Below are positions 1 through 12,143 of a stretch of 64,000 nt of DNA, piece after piece. Source of the DNA: Anadara kagoshimensis (Eukaryota > Mollusca > Bivalvia > Arcoida > Arcidae); the NCBI GenBank assembly GCA_021292105.1, contig CM037864.1, positions 6,753,143-6,817,142 on the forward strand, in the 5' to 3' direction. Below the pieces are notes generated by a model. The model was given only the letters and a program-made list of their open reading frames with translations. It was not told the origin of the DNA and made no database searches. Each line of letters begins with the position of its first letter. Position 1 is the first letter of the stretch. A program made the translations under genes and the position numbers.

Positions 1-69
1 AGGTAATATTTAATACAAAATTCTAAAAGACTAGTAATCACTACTTCTTGGATAAGATGTTAAGTCAGA

Positions 70-335
70 GGTCCAGCCCCCGGTTTCACAATCATTTCTT
101 AGCTAAGATTTTACTTAACTTAAATTTAGCAAATTTTGGTATTCATTTTTTGGATCTACTAATGAATATTTTTGTCAAAACTAAATGCAAATGTTTTAAT
201 CTAGAAATTATCTTAAGATTGACACCTAAAAATCCTGAATATCTTCAAAATTAACAAAATTATAAAGGATGGAAATTTCGCAAGATTTAAGTTAAGGAAA
301 ATCTTAGCTAAGAAATGATTGTGAAACCGGAGCCT
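70..335. mobile_element. Foldback MITE, family with ends GGTTTCACAATCATT
   Basis: The ends are inverted copies of about 60 bp. Left begins near ccggtttcacaatcattt and runs through cttagctaagattttactt; right is its reverse complement around 290-330. No coding. Related copies lie at 7333-7592 and 57663-57945, with single ends near 2155 and 55763. Confidence 0.75.
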
Positions 336-759
336 GTTTGTTAGGGTGCCCACTTGACGCAGGCTAAAGATCACCTATGTTTATTGAACACCAGGTTTAA
401 GCCGCCATAGGGCTTCTCTCCACCCCCACCCCCACCCCACCCTTTTCAGCTACCTTATTTAAATAACTTCTTTTGGAATAACCACAACCCCCTTTTTCAA
501 AACTCTATCTTTCCATTTTTACCATGTCATTAACAAAACTTAAAAATTTTAGTCAATGGTCTGCACATTGTCAGACAGGGCACATGTAGACCTTAAACTT
601 TACCAATCATCAGACTAGTATTTTAAAACTCCATCTAATCAATCACAGCATTTTTACAGCCATTATTTGATTTGTTTATTTTAAGTTCCTATCCGAAAGA
701 ATTGACTTTCATTTTGTAATGCCAAGTGCTTGGTGAAAGAACAGTCAAGTCCCACTTCC

Positions 760-842
760 AATCTTTGTGTTAAACCCGATCGCGGTTCAAACCCACGACC
801 TCCCACTAGGGAGTGAGCACTATACCAACTAAGCTACCATAG
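760..842 (-). repeat. tRNA-derived SINE head
   Basis: On the minus strand there is a tRNA-like A box (tagcttagttggtatagtg) and B box (gggtttgaaccgcg) at normal spacing, as in a tRNA-derived SINE promoter. The flanks do not form a full acceptor stem, so this is not called a tRNA gene. Confidence 0.6.
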
Positions 843-904
843 TGGTATATTTCATATATGAAGAAAATAATGTGTATAGTAACCTTTTTTCATTTTCATT
901 GTAG

Positions 905-3900
905 GCCTATTATGGCAATGACCACTGGGTCAGGTACTTCCTTCACTCTGGACATCTGACCATCGAGGGTTGTAAAATGTCCAAGTCACTCAAAAACTTT
1001 ATCACCATACGGGAAGCCTTGAAAACCTACTCTGGAAGACAAATAAGGCTGATGTTTTTACTCCATGCCTGGGAAGTTACTCTGGATTATGGCGTAAACA
1101 ATATGGAGGCAGCTGTGAGATTTGAGAAATTACTCAATGTAAGTATAAAATATTTATACAATAAGTACAGTCAAACCTGTCTTAAATCTACCTCTATTTA
1201 GTGCCACTTTTTTGAAAGTAGTGATGGGAATCGGTTGCATTTTATAATCGATTAATTGGTTATAATCGGAAGATGATTTTGATTGATTTTCCAATTATAA
1301 TCGGTTAATAAATTGAAGCAGAAATTACAAAGTATATTAGATTAAATTCTAATTTTTAGTCTTGATAATATCTTCAAGATATTTGTATCTCAGTTAAGAC
1401 TTAAAATATCCTCCATTTTCTGATCATTTACTCTTCTTTACATTTGTGTTAGTTTTCTTTTCCAAGTACACTGATTTCAATTATTTCATAAGAAACATTC
1501 GTCTCAGTCAGTATGGAATCAAATGAACTGTTACGTTTTTTCCATAAACGAACTTCAGTAAATAATCAAAATCGATCGATTATTAGATTTTAGAATTGAT
1601 TATCGCTAATCGGACACTCAAACGATTAGATATCGATTAAATCTATTAATCGGTCCAACACTATTTGAAAGGCCAGTGAAGTTGCTGTTTATTCATGTTA
1701 TTTGAACCTGAATATTAAGGTCACTTGCCTGTATTGACCACTTTTACTCGTTCCCTTGGGTGGCCTTTATATACAAATTTGATAGTATATTAGAGCTTCA
1801 TTGTTCTAAGTTGGTCTAAAGTGCCTTCTTATGGATGACTGCACCTCTCATGACCTAGGTCATAATCCCAAATGGATTGATCCTAATGTGACAAAATTTG
1901 TTAGTTCCCTTGTTGAAAGTTGGTGGCTTTCTCTGGATATTCTGGTTTCTTCCACAATCCCAGAACTCACTGTGTCAGTATAAGTGAAACAATAGTGACT
2001 ATCGACTGTTAAAAACTGGAATTATTTGAGTTATCTCCCTTTGACCATAAAGTTCAACTTCATCATGTCTTACAAAATAGCTTTCAGTATATTGAACAAA
2101 TGTATGTATCAATAATTTATATTGTCTTATATTATTTCGAAAATATCAAATAAATAATGATTGTGAAACTGGGGCCTTGTCATATTTTCTTGCTCACCAT
2201 ATTATCATAATTTGCACTTATATATTTAACATTTTACAGGAATTCTTCCTTTCGGTCAAACATATATTACGGAGCACACCTAGTACCGGTGTGGATGCCT
2301 TTGCAAAGTGGAACCCAGAAGAAGTGGCTCTAAACAACAAGTATGTATAGTAGATACATGATAAAGTCTGTGTTGATGGAACCTAGAAAATTAAAAATGT
2401 AAAAAGTAGTAACAGTCCTTTGTTTGATATTAGAATTTACTAAATAAAATGGAAAGTGGACATTTATTTTTCACCACTAATTCAAACAAATATGATCGTT
2501 AAAATGGATATATTCATTAATTATTGTAATGACACAGGGACATGCAAGTACCAGTACATATAATTATATAAGAGTTGTCTTTCTTTTATTAGCCTATGCA
2601 GTGTGATTCCTATCCTTTAATTGTGCCTTCTCTTGTAGAAAAATAATTTACTGACATAAAATGTATATATTAATGACGTTATTATTTAATTTTCAGGTTT
2701 TATGAAACAAGAGAGAATGTTCATCTAGCACTTTGTGGTATGTATTGTTATTAGGCCTCAGAGGATCGACTGATCACAGGGAACAACTTGTCATTGAACC
2801 CTCTGTCCATCTGTCTGTCAGTGCATCTATTTGTCTTTATTTAACTTTAATTGTTAAATTACCCTTTCTATTATTTTAGGTTAGACTGTCCCAATTTTGA
2901 AATTCTAAACATAGTTCATAACTTCTGCATAAACCTTACCAATCAGTTTCTGACCTTTTTGCTGAGGATGGCACAGATGATTTCAAATTATCTTTTTGAT
3001 ATATTTTCAAATTTAAATAATGTTGATACATAGGTAGCATAAGAAATTGTTTAGAAATTTTTAATTTTGATTAATCTGTAAAATTTTGTTTCCACTTTAG
3101 ATAACATTGATACAAGGATAGCACTGGAAAATGTGAGAGATTTGGTATCCGCCTGTAATGTGTACATAATATCCTACAGAGACGAGAGAAAACAACACAA
3201 CAGAAAGTTATTAGAAAATATAGGAATCTACATAACAAAGTTGCTTAAGGTAAACCACATACATTGAAACATGAATAAAACAAATACGCTAAAACTGATT
3301 ACATGGATAGTAAAAAGTCATATATTGGACTGAAATGCTTATCTATATATTATAAGTCTATATATAACAATATAACAAACTCGCTTTATAACCAAGTTTA
3401 AAATAGAGTCCCCAGGGCTTTGGGACATATCACAAGTCTGACCTGAAAGGTTCCCCATATTTACCTACCCCTCCCATGATTTTGACATAAGTTGTACAAT
3501 TTTTGGGTTAAAATTACAACCACTGAAACCATTTTTAGTCTTTATATATATATAGTGAAATATCAACTTCCTCCAAAGAAAACTGATTTAAGGGTAAAGT
3601 TTTATTTCTGTCCAAGTGTGCAAGACATGAATCCAGTGTTACATGTTTTTTTAAAATGGCTGCATAACGTCATGGCCATGAAAGTGGCGATGATCAGGAG
3701 CTTCAGTCACCCAGAAAAGTGAGGAAAAACCAATTGGGATAAAAAATTCAAACCCTAGTTAGTATTCTAATGTATATCCCTGTTTTGTCAAGTCAAATAA
3801 GGGAATCAATCGTTAGTATTGTTTTTGTAAAACTTGCAATTAAAATTTACCCAATGTTACTCCTACCTAGAAGGTAGGTAAGTATGGTTTCTTTATAGCA

Positions 3901-6900
3901 ATAATAAAACTCTCTTTAACCAAGATCATGAATGCTGGTGGTGTAGTGATAATGACACAGTTACTCACATGACTTTTATATCTCAGCTCAATCAAGTATG
4001 ACAAAGAGTTTGGTATGATAAAGGACCCTTACTGCAATAAGGAGCTGCTGTGGCAGGTTAAGGTGTTAGCCTTTCAGACTGATCGAGTCTAGATTTTGGT
4101 TAAAGTTTTTGGGTGACCTAGATGGTCCTGTAGAGCTACACTGTTTTACTGATTTCTTACTGCCATATTTATTTGTATAATTTCAGGTATTTGGAGCAAT
4201 ACATGATGACACAGGTATTGGTTTCCCTCAAAGTAGTGGACAAACATCTAACGTAAGTATAACTTAATGCAAAAAGTTAGGTACACTTTATACTACCCAC
4301 AGGTATAAAAGAATCATCCTGTCCAAATGTCTGGGTGTCCATACAAATATCATATCTGTTCTATGTCTATGTCTATGGATGGATTTTGATCAAACTTGGC
4401 ACAAATGTAAACCAACATCAGACAATTTGTCACATACCAAATTTAGGTGCATAAGTCAAGATTCAAGGTTATAAGGTCAAACCTAAGAAAATAACAACTT
4501 TGCAAAGTTGGGGGATTTTGTATCTCAAGAAACTGCTTTTGCACAGTACTTTTACATTTTGGGACTTATTCAATCCTATTAAATTCACAAACCAACAATT
4601 TGATTTAATTGAGGATGACACATGGTGGTTCCGATTCAAGGTACTTGAAATATTGCAAACTTGACTGTTTGAATGCCTGGGTAGCTCATTAGGTAGTGTG
4701 TCCTGCAAATACATGTATTTAGAAGGTTGCAAGTTTTATGTTGCATTTTCTGCAATTGGTGTTTGTTTGACATCACAATTCCTTCAAGACCAGGAATTTC
4801 CCATTAAATTGCATATCAAACCAGTGTTAAACTTGTTTGAAGGACTTTGATACTGTCATGTTGACTAATGTTGTGAAAATTAGTAATAAAACAAAATTTC
4901 AATTGCATCTAAAAATTTAAGTTCTTTTTCCACCATATATTTACATCCCCGAAACGAGGGGTCGGGTGTATAGTGTTTACTTCATTTCTTTATCCACTTT
5001 TTTTCAAAACTATTTAACAGATGTTTTTAAAACTTTACAGGAACAATCTTTGAGTGGAGTAGATGTTCCTTCCATTGACTATTTGTATTTTGATCATGCA
5101 CATGGTTGAGAAAATATGAGTTCACAGATGAGGTATATTTGGAAGACAGTTTTGAAATAGTATCCTATGTCAATTATAACTTGTTTTAATTGTGAATCTG
5201 GTTACCACCTGATTGCTGAATGTTGAAAAATCATATGAATAGGACCTTGAATAAGTTAAATGCAATGTTGTTAATGACCTATTACTATTATATTTTTACA
5301 GGTTGAAGAAACAGTTATGCCATATCTTAATGCTTTTGCGAAGTTCCGTGAGGATGTACGACAGGTGTCAAGGGAAGAAAAAGGTATTAAAAACGAAATT
5401 GATAACAGTAAAACTTTGATAACTTAATCCAAATCATTACTTGATTCAATACTTTTCTTTTGCATCTTTTTGAATAAAAAAAACTTGAACACCTGAAAAT
5501 TAAAGACCAATGCAGCACCTTCCAATTATTGAAGTTTTGAAGTTTTGCTGTATTAAGTGTGACATATGACTTAATTGACTCCTTCTTTGCTATTGTTTTT
5601 GAAAATTAATGCAAAATGAAGTATTGAGTTAATTTGAATATGGTCTTATGATCATCATAACATTTCCCATCATATTTTTAGGTTAACCTAAAATGTACTG
5701 TTATATCCTTGGTAACAAGGTCAGTACAAACCACAAACCTGACATCTGTTGCTAGTTTCAAGAGTTTGGCATCTGTGATTGACAGCTTAATAGAAATGTC
5801 CTTTTATCACCATGGCAACAGAGTGAATTTTGAGTAGGCTATCTGACACCAGTTCCACCTCTGGCAGCAGTGATTGACAGTTTCAAAAGAGATGTACATT
5901 TCACCTCTTGGAAACAGAGCTTTTTGTGTCAACAGCTCCTGATGATTGACATTTTTTCACAGAAATGTACATTTCACCAATTGCCATGTTGTTGGGTTTT
6001 TTTTTTTAAATTATCACTTTAATATGCATAAAAATTGTACATTTCTTCAATTTATTCTGTTTTTATCGTTTTGAAAAATTCAAATTCTCCCAGGTCAGAT
6101 GAAAAAATCTGCTATTTTGCCCATTGTTAATTTCTCTGTCCCAGGGTAAAGACACTGCACATGCTATGAATTCACAGTGTAAATTTCACATCTATCCAGC
6201 AGGAAACAAATACAATTTCATTAAATTTGTTGCAGAAATGGCAATACTGTTTCTTACCCTTTTGGTTTGAGATATATTTGTCTACAGCACAGATAGATAG
6301 ATTCTATTAGTCTTAAATGTTTAAGGTCACCATCAATGGCCTAATGTATAAACATGATTGGTATAAGGTGCCAATATGCCTCACTGAAAATCAGCTTTTT
6401 CATAATTTTGTTGGCCTAGCTAATAATAAAAACCCCATTCTAATCCATGTCCAAATCACAATGCTAAAGCAAAGTAAAAACTTTGAAAACTGGCAAATCA
6501 AGTTAAACACTTGAACTTCCATAAGGGAAGTGATTCCGGGTACTCCAGAAGTGTAAGCACCCCCTGTTTAGCTAACAGGGGCGTAGCTGAGTATGTTGGT
6601 AAATTATGAACTGTAAACATGAAAATGCGCCGTTTTTCTAGGGGGTATGGGGGCATGCTCCCCCAGGAAATTTTGAAAAAATACAACAAAAATGGTGCGT
6701 TTTCTTTGAATTTCAACCCATATCTGCAAAATTTTTCGACTAAACTTCAAAACGAAATTCAAACGACCACTAAATTGTACATTGATTCATATGTATAAAT
6801 CGTCTTGTTCATTATGATAGTTTTAGTTTCGAGGGTTAAATTTTGTATTGCTTTCAAATTTTAAAATATAGCTGTCATATAATTATTTTTAACATTTTTA

Positions 6901-9900
6901 AATATGATATTTGACAAAATTAACTTGCGCACGGTCGTTTGTGCGTATGCTTAGCTACGCCCATGGCTAACTACTAAATAAGAATTTTGAACGAAAGGAA
7001 CATATATATTTATATATTATTCACTCTTCACACTATTTTTTAAAACAATTTTTATTTTATTTGTAGTAATTCCAGTCTTAAAGCTGTGTGATGCTGTACG
7101 TGATGACATCTTGCCAGATTTGGGAGTCCGGTTAGAGGACATTGAAGGACATCCCCCAGTTATAAAGTTAGTTGACAGAGAAGTTTTAATGAAAGAAAGA
7201 GAAGAAAAAATACAGGTTAGAAGTCAATTTCGCTATGTAATTTCCAAAAATATTTGGTTCTAACAGTTACATAGAATATTCTGCAAAAGTTCTAAAGAAT
7301 GAATAATGAAAGGTCATTTGCGCAAAGCAGTATCACAGCCCCCCCATTTTAACATTAATTAACAATTAAGAATTTCCTTAACTTGAATCTAGCAAATTTG
7401 AAACTTAACTTATTTAGTCGGTTGTAAAGACATTCAGTATTTTGACGTGTTGATTTGAAGATCACATTAGTTTTATACATCTGTTTGGATTTTTGACAAA
7501 AACTATCTGCTGTTTATTCGTAGTTCCAAAATTGTTTGAATTTGAGTTAGGGAAAATCTTAGTTACGTATGACTGTAAATCTGGGACCAGGTCACCTGAT
7601 CTTATTTATATGCCTATTTCTAGAAAATGGATATATTATGGCTATGCATCGTCAGTCTGTTCGTAAGTTAGTTTGTCCTAGTCCAACACCATTGAAGATA
7701 TTTTTTACTAAACTTAGCATACATGATTACCAGGTAACCACATTATGTGGGCAAGAAAAAGTGTCCTCAGTGAATATTTCTCCCTTTGAACATTTAATGG
7801 TGTATTTTCTTATCTGACCACTTGTCAGTGCCTGTCTATCTAGACTTAAAACTCAACACTGGAGAAAGAAAGCATAAACTCATTGAGGCTTTAGCATCCA
7901 TGTATAAAATCCAGTCTTGTTCCAGATGTTATTACTGTGTTTCTATATATCTAGACACCTTTATCATTTAAGAAATGACATTCTGATCATGGTATTTCAA
8001 GGGGTAATGAAAGATAGTGTGGCGCGTGCCAAATTCGATGAAGGGCAAAGCGATGACCACGTGACCCCCTGTGTAGGGGACATGACGTAATATTGGGGGA
8101 AAATTGATACACATCAAGGGTCATGACCCCATTGTCTTTCATTGGGAATTGAAATACAATTGCTTCTGTATGTTTCATCGAAAAAAGGTACAGTCATATT
8201 GTAAATATTAGTCATTATATAATCAATTGCAACCTAAAAATCCTTAAAGTAAAGCCATGTAATAAAAATCATATTACCCATGGGTAATATCACTCCATTT
8301 TTCAATGAAGTCATACTATCTGTTGTTGTAACACTTTATGATGTCATATTTAACCAGCCTGCCCTGTAGTTTTTTTGCAAGCATTTTAGCTTTTTGTTTA
8401 TGGCTGAGAGAACACTTTTCAGATAAAAAATTAGAGTTTTCTTATATCATACAATAAACAGAATATTACATTCGTGTTTATGTATAATTATACCTCATTC
8501 ATTAATATTGGTGATTGGTTTGATGAGTGCAGTCTCATGGAGGGATAGAAATAGTATATGTCCCTCACATGATCATCGAGTTTCCCTGTAATACATCCAT
8601 TATTCAGATCAGACAATAACGTCATAATGATATGATGTCATTGCTACAGAATGTTTAGCTTTTGCCTACAGTGAGTTCCTATAGGAGAAAAAAATGACTG
8701 GAACACAGTTTAATGGTATTTAAAAACGTTGAAAAAACCAACTTTCTTTTTATTGCCATGGTTATCTTTCATTTCCATATAATAAACATTTGTTCTGTTC
8801 ATATTTCCCTCACTCAAAGGCAATAAATGTATAATATTGAATACATTATTCAACTTGTTTAAAGAATTCAATATTACATTATCACTCATGTAAGATCCTC
8901 TATATATTTAACAGCGACAAGAACTGATACGCTTAGAAAAGGAGAAGAAGAAGAGGGAGATTGAAGCTGCAAAGGTCAGTAGAATGCTGTGAAATCAGTT
9001 ATTTTTGTAGTGTCAAATTTTTCATGGTTCTAAGAAAAAATATTTTGACAAGGGAATTTTGACAAGTGATAAATTTGCGATTTCTGGTTACAGATTAAGA
9101 TACTATTTTTGTTGACATGTAAATTCGTGGATGAAGGTGTGGGTGTTTTCCTCGCGAGGGTGACCATGAAAACAACAAAAATTTGGACATCACGAAAATT
9201 AATGATTTTACAGTATGACAAAATTATAAATATAAGGTAGAAAAAGGTTCACATTTCTTTCCATGTCTTTTATTAAAGACCACTATGATCTAGCTCAGTT
9301 GCTAAAATGTTCACTCCACAAGAGGTTCAAGTCCAATATCTGGTTTGGTCTGATCCGAGACTTGGATAATGACTTGATCTTTAAAAGAGAACTTGAAACC
9401 CAATGCATATTGCCATAAGAACATCTATAAATTTACCTGCATTTGAATTTCATATTGGCAGCTTTAGCATAACAAAGGTCTCTTGTTAAAGGCAGGTTTT
9501 CTCTTTATATATTGGCTACCCCCACCATTCCATAACTGACATAAGTATACATGCACATAGCAGGTTGTCATTAAGACTAGTTTCAGGTACAACAATTTTT
9601 CAAGGTTATTGCATTTTCTATGCGAAAGTTGGCACATTTCAAAGTGACTTCAACAACAGTTTTGAAATCATTTTGACTTTTGGACTTGGACATAGAATTC
9701 TATTTCAATCATTCACTCAATGATTGAATAGGAGGCCTTTGGAAGAATCCTTAAAATCCCTTGACCCATGTCACTGCAGGTGTGGCACGTTAGAGGACCC
9801 TCCCTGTCATTGCCCTGAGAGCACACTGTAAAGTTCAAATTTCTGCCACTTAATTTATAGCTGCTAACATTTCCATCTATTTGAAATATTCTTAAATTGG

Positions 9901-12143
9901 ATGTAAAACCCATATTCAGTTCAATCAATCAATCTATGATTGAAACATTGTACCTTTTATACAGGAATATTAGTATTCAATTTAATAACCATAAACATTT
10001 ATTTATTTATTTATTATTATTTTTATTTATTTATTTTTTTTTTTTTTGATAAGTTGACTGTAATTATTTATTTATTTATCTTTTGATAAGTTGACCATGA
10101 ATTCATTCAACAAGTTTATAATTTTGTTTATATTTTTTATTTTTCTCCAGGCTGCTAAAGAGGCACAAGACAAAATACCACCATCAGAACTCTTCATAAA
10201 GGAGACAAGTAAATACTCCAAATTTGATGAAAAGGTAAAACAATATGTTAATATCATTTACTTTTCTTTAGGATTTTGATTTAGATTTAGATTGGTATGA
10301 TTGTTTTTGATTTTTCTTAACCAACCCATGTTGTTTTTTTCTCCATATGCATCTTTGTCTACCACTCTTCCTCTTTCTTGTGTTTATGAAAAAACTGAAC
10401 TCATTTCAAATATACAAACTATGAAAATGACCATGGCAAGAACCATGGCATATGTCAACCAGGAGACGAAAGGGTGAAAATCTATATTAATCTGAAGATG
10501 ATATTTTGATCAGTGGCATATATCCCATTAATCTATTATGGACCTCTCCCGAGGGAACTGTTCTCCTATAGTGTTGTCTGGAGAGGTATAGTGACCGAGC
10601 CTGTCGGCTCGGTCACTATACCTCTCCAGACAACACTATAGGAGAACAGTTCCCTCGGGAGAGGTCCATAATAGATTTAGTACATCACATGTCTTTGTTT
10701 TCAAAGTTGGAGAGAGAATTAATTCTCAGATTAATTATTTACTTTATTCAACATTTGGAATAAATTTCATTCTCATTGGCCTGGGTCAGACATTTGTATA
10801 AAAATCGCACAAAATATTGCTGATTTGATCGATCTCCATAGATCCAAACTCACCGTCAATTTTCCTGGCTCTGAGATATTCATTTAAAATATTAACCGAA
10901 TACTTTGTGGCCTCCTTTGTTTTTTGCTCATAAAAATCTGAATTTACATTCGTAAATCGTGCGCTGTCGGGTGCCATTTTGTATCCGACGACAACAATAA
11001 ACAGCGCCACCTAGACAAAGGGAAGTAACTAGCTTTTGCATTGCGGGGGGTCACGCGAGGGACTATACTTGGGTGTCGGGGGACTATACCTAGGTATAGT
11101 CCGGCTGCTATGCGTTGTCAAGGACAGATGATTTCTACATAAAATAGTATTCATGTAGTTATCCAATGATTATTCAAGAAATTAACATGTGATGTACTAA
11201 ATGCATTTAATTCATTTTCAAGGAATCCAATGGAAAAAATCCCAACATTTTAGCACAGAACATCTAGAAGGGTTTCAGTTTTGCCTGTAGTTTACAGGGG
11301 TCCTACCATTCCTATATATATTTCCCTATATTTCCTATAATTTTGACCCTTTCCTATACTTTCCTACATAATTTGAAAAACCTCCTATGTTTCCTATATT
11401 TTTGTTACTGGTAGCTTCAGAAATTCTGCATTGGGATATTTCCCCACGTTTAATACATATCTGAAGCAAGATTAACATTTATTATTTCTAAAGCAGAAAA
11501 TGTACATGGCAGTTGTAAATATTTTATGTTTGTTAGTAAAAGGTGGAAAGAGAATAACTGATGGGGAGGAAAGGAGGCCATTGATGTATATTTAATGTGT
11601 AAACTATTTAGAAATATTCTAACATTTTTCTATAAAACTTCTATAATTTCCTATAAAACTCCTATAATATTGACCCATATTCCTATTGTTCCTCTATTTT
11701 TGGACCCCAAAACTGGTAGGACCCCTGAGTTTATTATTATATGGAAGTGTTCAGGAAAGCCTCAAGACATTTTTGATTATATTAATTTTACACTTGCAAT
11801 ACTGCTCAACTTGCTAGATGGCATCTAAACACTTGTTATGAAATGCTCTAAGGTGTATTGGAAGATTTTGCAGTGATTGACTAAATGAGCATCTCCAATC
11901 AAACCGTAAATGGTAAGTGATGTGGTTTACATTATTACCTATGATTCTGGTCCATTAAACATATTCTTAATTATATATTTACTAACATTTTTGCAGGGAA
12001 TACCGACACATGATGCTGAAGGGAACGAGCTGACAAAATCTACCTTGAAAAAATTAACTAAAACATACGAACAGCAAGAAAAAAAATATGAAAAATACAT
12101 GAAGTCTAAAGGCACTGGTGATGGCGGATCTGAACAGAACTGA
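905..12143 (+). CDS. CARS1: Cysteinyl-tRNA synthetase, cytosolic (C-terminal half, 10 exons)
   Basis: The enzyme charges tRNA-Cys with cysteine in the cytosol. Exons seen: 905-1138, 2240-2340, 2697-2737, 3101-3249, 4187-4252, 5302-5383, 7067-7215, 8915-8974, 10151-10234, 11997-12143; every junction has AG/GT and the phases agree. Exon 905-1138 holds the class I signature KMSKS (in [11 protein letters not shown]) and the tRNA-binding helices (HAWEVTLDY). Later exons match the eukaryotic cytosolic protein: [45 protein letters not shown], then a charged Lys/Glu-rich stretch and [19 protein letters not shown]. The last exon encodes [15 protein letters not shown] and ends at TGA 12141-12143. The HIGH motif and N-terminal exons lie before the window. 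Introns are full of repeats. Recognition is from remembered family sequence; exon edges are sure to within a base or two. Confidence 0.96.
1168..1790. mobile_element. Remnant of CAGTCAAACCTGTCT-ended MITE, split by the hAT MITE
   Basis: The left end cagtcaaacctgtctt at 1168 matches the element at 44429-44612. Words such as ggtggcctttatatac after 1750 belong to the same family. The hAT MITE at 1219-1663 lies inside it. The right edge is vague. Confidence 0.4.
1219..1663. mobile_element. hAT-like MITE with 8-bp target duplication
   Basis: Ends are tagtgatgggaatcgg and, inverted, tagtgttggaccgat. The element is flanked on both sides by the exact 8-bp duplication TTTGAAAG (1211-1218 and 1664-1671), the hAT signature. 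The interior is AT-rich with many 'aatcgatta' words and no coding. Confidence 0.85.
2150..2180. repeat. Single end of the GGTTTCACAATCATT MITE family
   Basis: The words aatgattgtgaaactggggc match the right end of the element at 70-335. No partner end is seen close by. Confidence 0.4.
3480..3900 (+). repeat. Dispersed repeat shared with 13150-13690
   Basis: Blocks such as aaaaaattcaaaccc, cctagaaggtaggtaagtatg and tttgtccaagtg recur in order at 13190-13690. The second copy is interrupted by a short element. The family was not recognised. The open frame across it has no recognisable domain. Confidence 0.5.
6440..7015 (-). mobile_element. PLE 3' tail, split by a hAT-like MITE
   Basis: The PLE tail (reverse complement) runs from ccaaatcacaatgc at 6440 through aagcaccccctgtttagc, breaks at 6576 and resumes at gctaactactaaataag. 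The insert occupies about 6577-6965. Confidence 0.7.
6577..6965. mobile_element. hAT-like MITE with CAGGGGCGTAGC ends
   Basis: Left end aggggcgtagctgag; right end cttagctacgcccatg is its inverted match. The 5-6 bp gctaa(c) is repeated on both sides. It sits inside a PLE tail and is therefore younger than that tail. Known hAT ends often read CAGGGGCGTAGC; the assignment rests on that. Confidence 0.65.
7333..7592. mobile_element. Foldback MITE, GGTTTCACAATCATT family, worn copy
   Basis: Inner words ttccttaacttgaatctagcaaattt and, inverted, gagttagggaaaatcttagtta match the element at 70-335. The outer ends have drifted. Confidence 0.5.
9010..9235 (-). mobile_element. Small non-autonomous element (actgtaaaatcattaat end)
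   Basis: The minus strand starts actgtaaaatcattaattttcg. It has a similar tone to the piece at 13323-13535 (ttttcacggtttgac, attcgcggtgtcaag). The two are likely worn copies of a short DNA element. No coding. Confidence 0.35.
9279..9360 (+). repeat. tRNA-derived SINE head
   Basis: A box-like tagctcagttgctaaaatg and B box ggttcaagtcc at tRNA spacing on the plus strand. The rest does not fold as a tRNA. Confidence 0.55.
10530..10677. repeat. Perfect palindrome, 72-bp arms, 4-bp loop
   Basis: Arms 10530-10601 and 10606-10677 are exact reverse complements by eye, separated by tgtc. The arms include gaggtatagtgaccgag and aatctattatggacctc. It lies in the last CARS1 intron beside the element at 10675-11202. 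A perfect long hairpin is either very young or an assembly fold-back artefact. Confidence 0.95.
10675..11202. mobile_element. Small element with 18-bp inverted ends carrying a Crypton-like fragment
   Basis: atttagtacatcacatgt (10675-10692) has its exact inverse at 11185-11202. Inside are a minus-strand fragment of a tyrosine-recombinase-type protein, a GC-rich stretch, and a perfect 22-bp palindrome at 11081-11102. The left end overlaps the 72-bp-arm palindrome. Its right end abuts the start of the segmental duplication. Confidence 0.6.
10786..11010 (-). pseudogene. Fragment of a Crypton-type tyrosine recombinase (N-terminal SAM-like domain)
   Basis: The minus-strand frame reads [15 protein letters not shown] and [16 protein letters not shown]. 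This resembles the core-binding N-terminal domain of Crypton-derived (DUF3504/ZMYM-type) proteins, where an alpha-helical segment precedes the catalytic tyrosine recombinase domain. Only this domain is present; the catalytic part is absent. Matching words ([10 protein letters not shown]) continue briefly in another frame towards 10740, so it is broken. A host exon captured by the element is the alternative. Confidence 0.5.

Noticed and set aside
760-842. tRNA gene
   Set aside because: A and B boxes are present but no full cloverleaf or acceptor stem; better as a SINE head.
10091-10279. Separate small gene starting [10 protein letters not shown]
   Set aside because: It contains the 84-nt CARS1 exon 10151-10234 plus intron sequence read through both splice sites.
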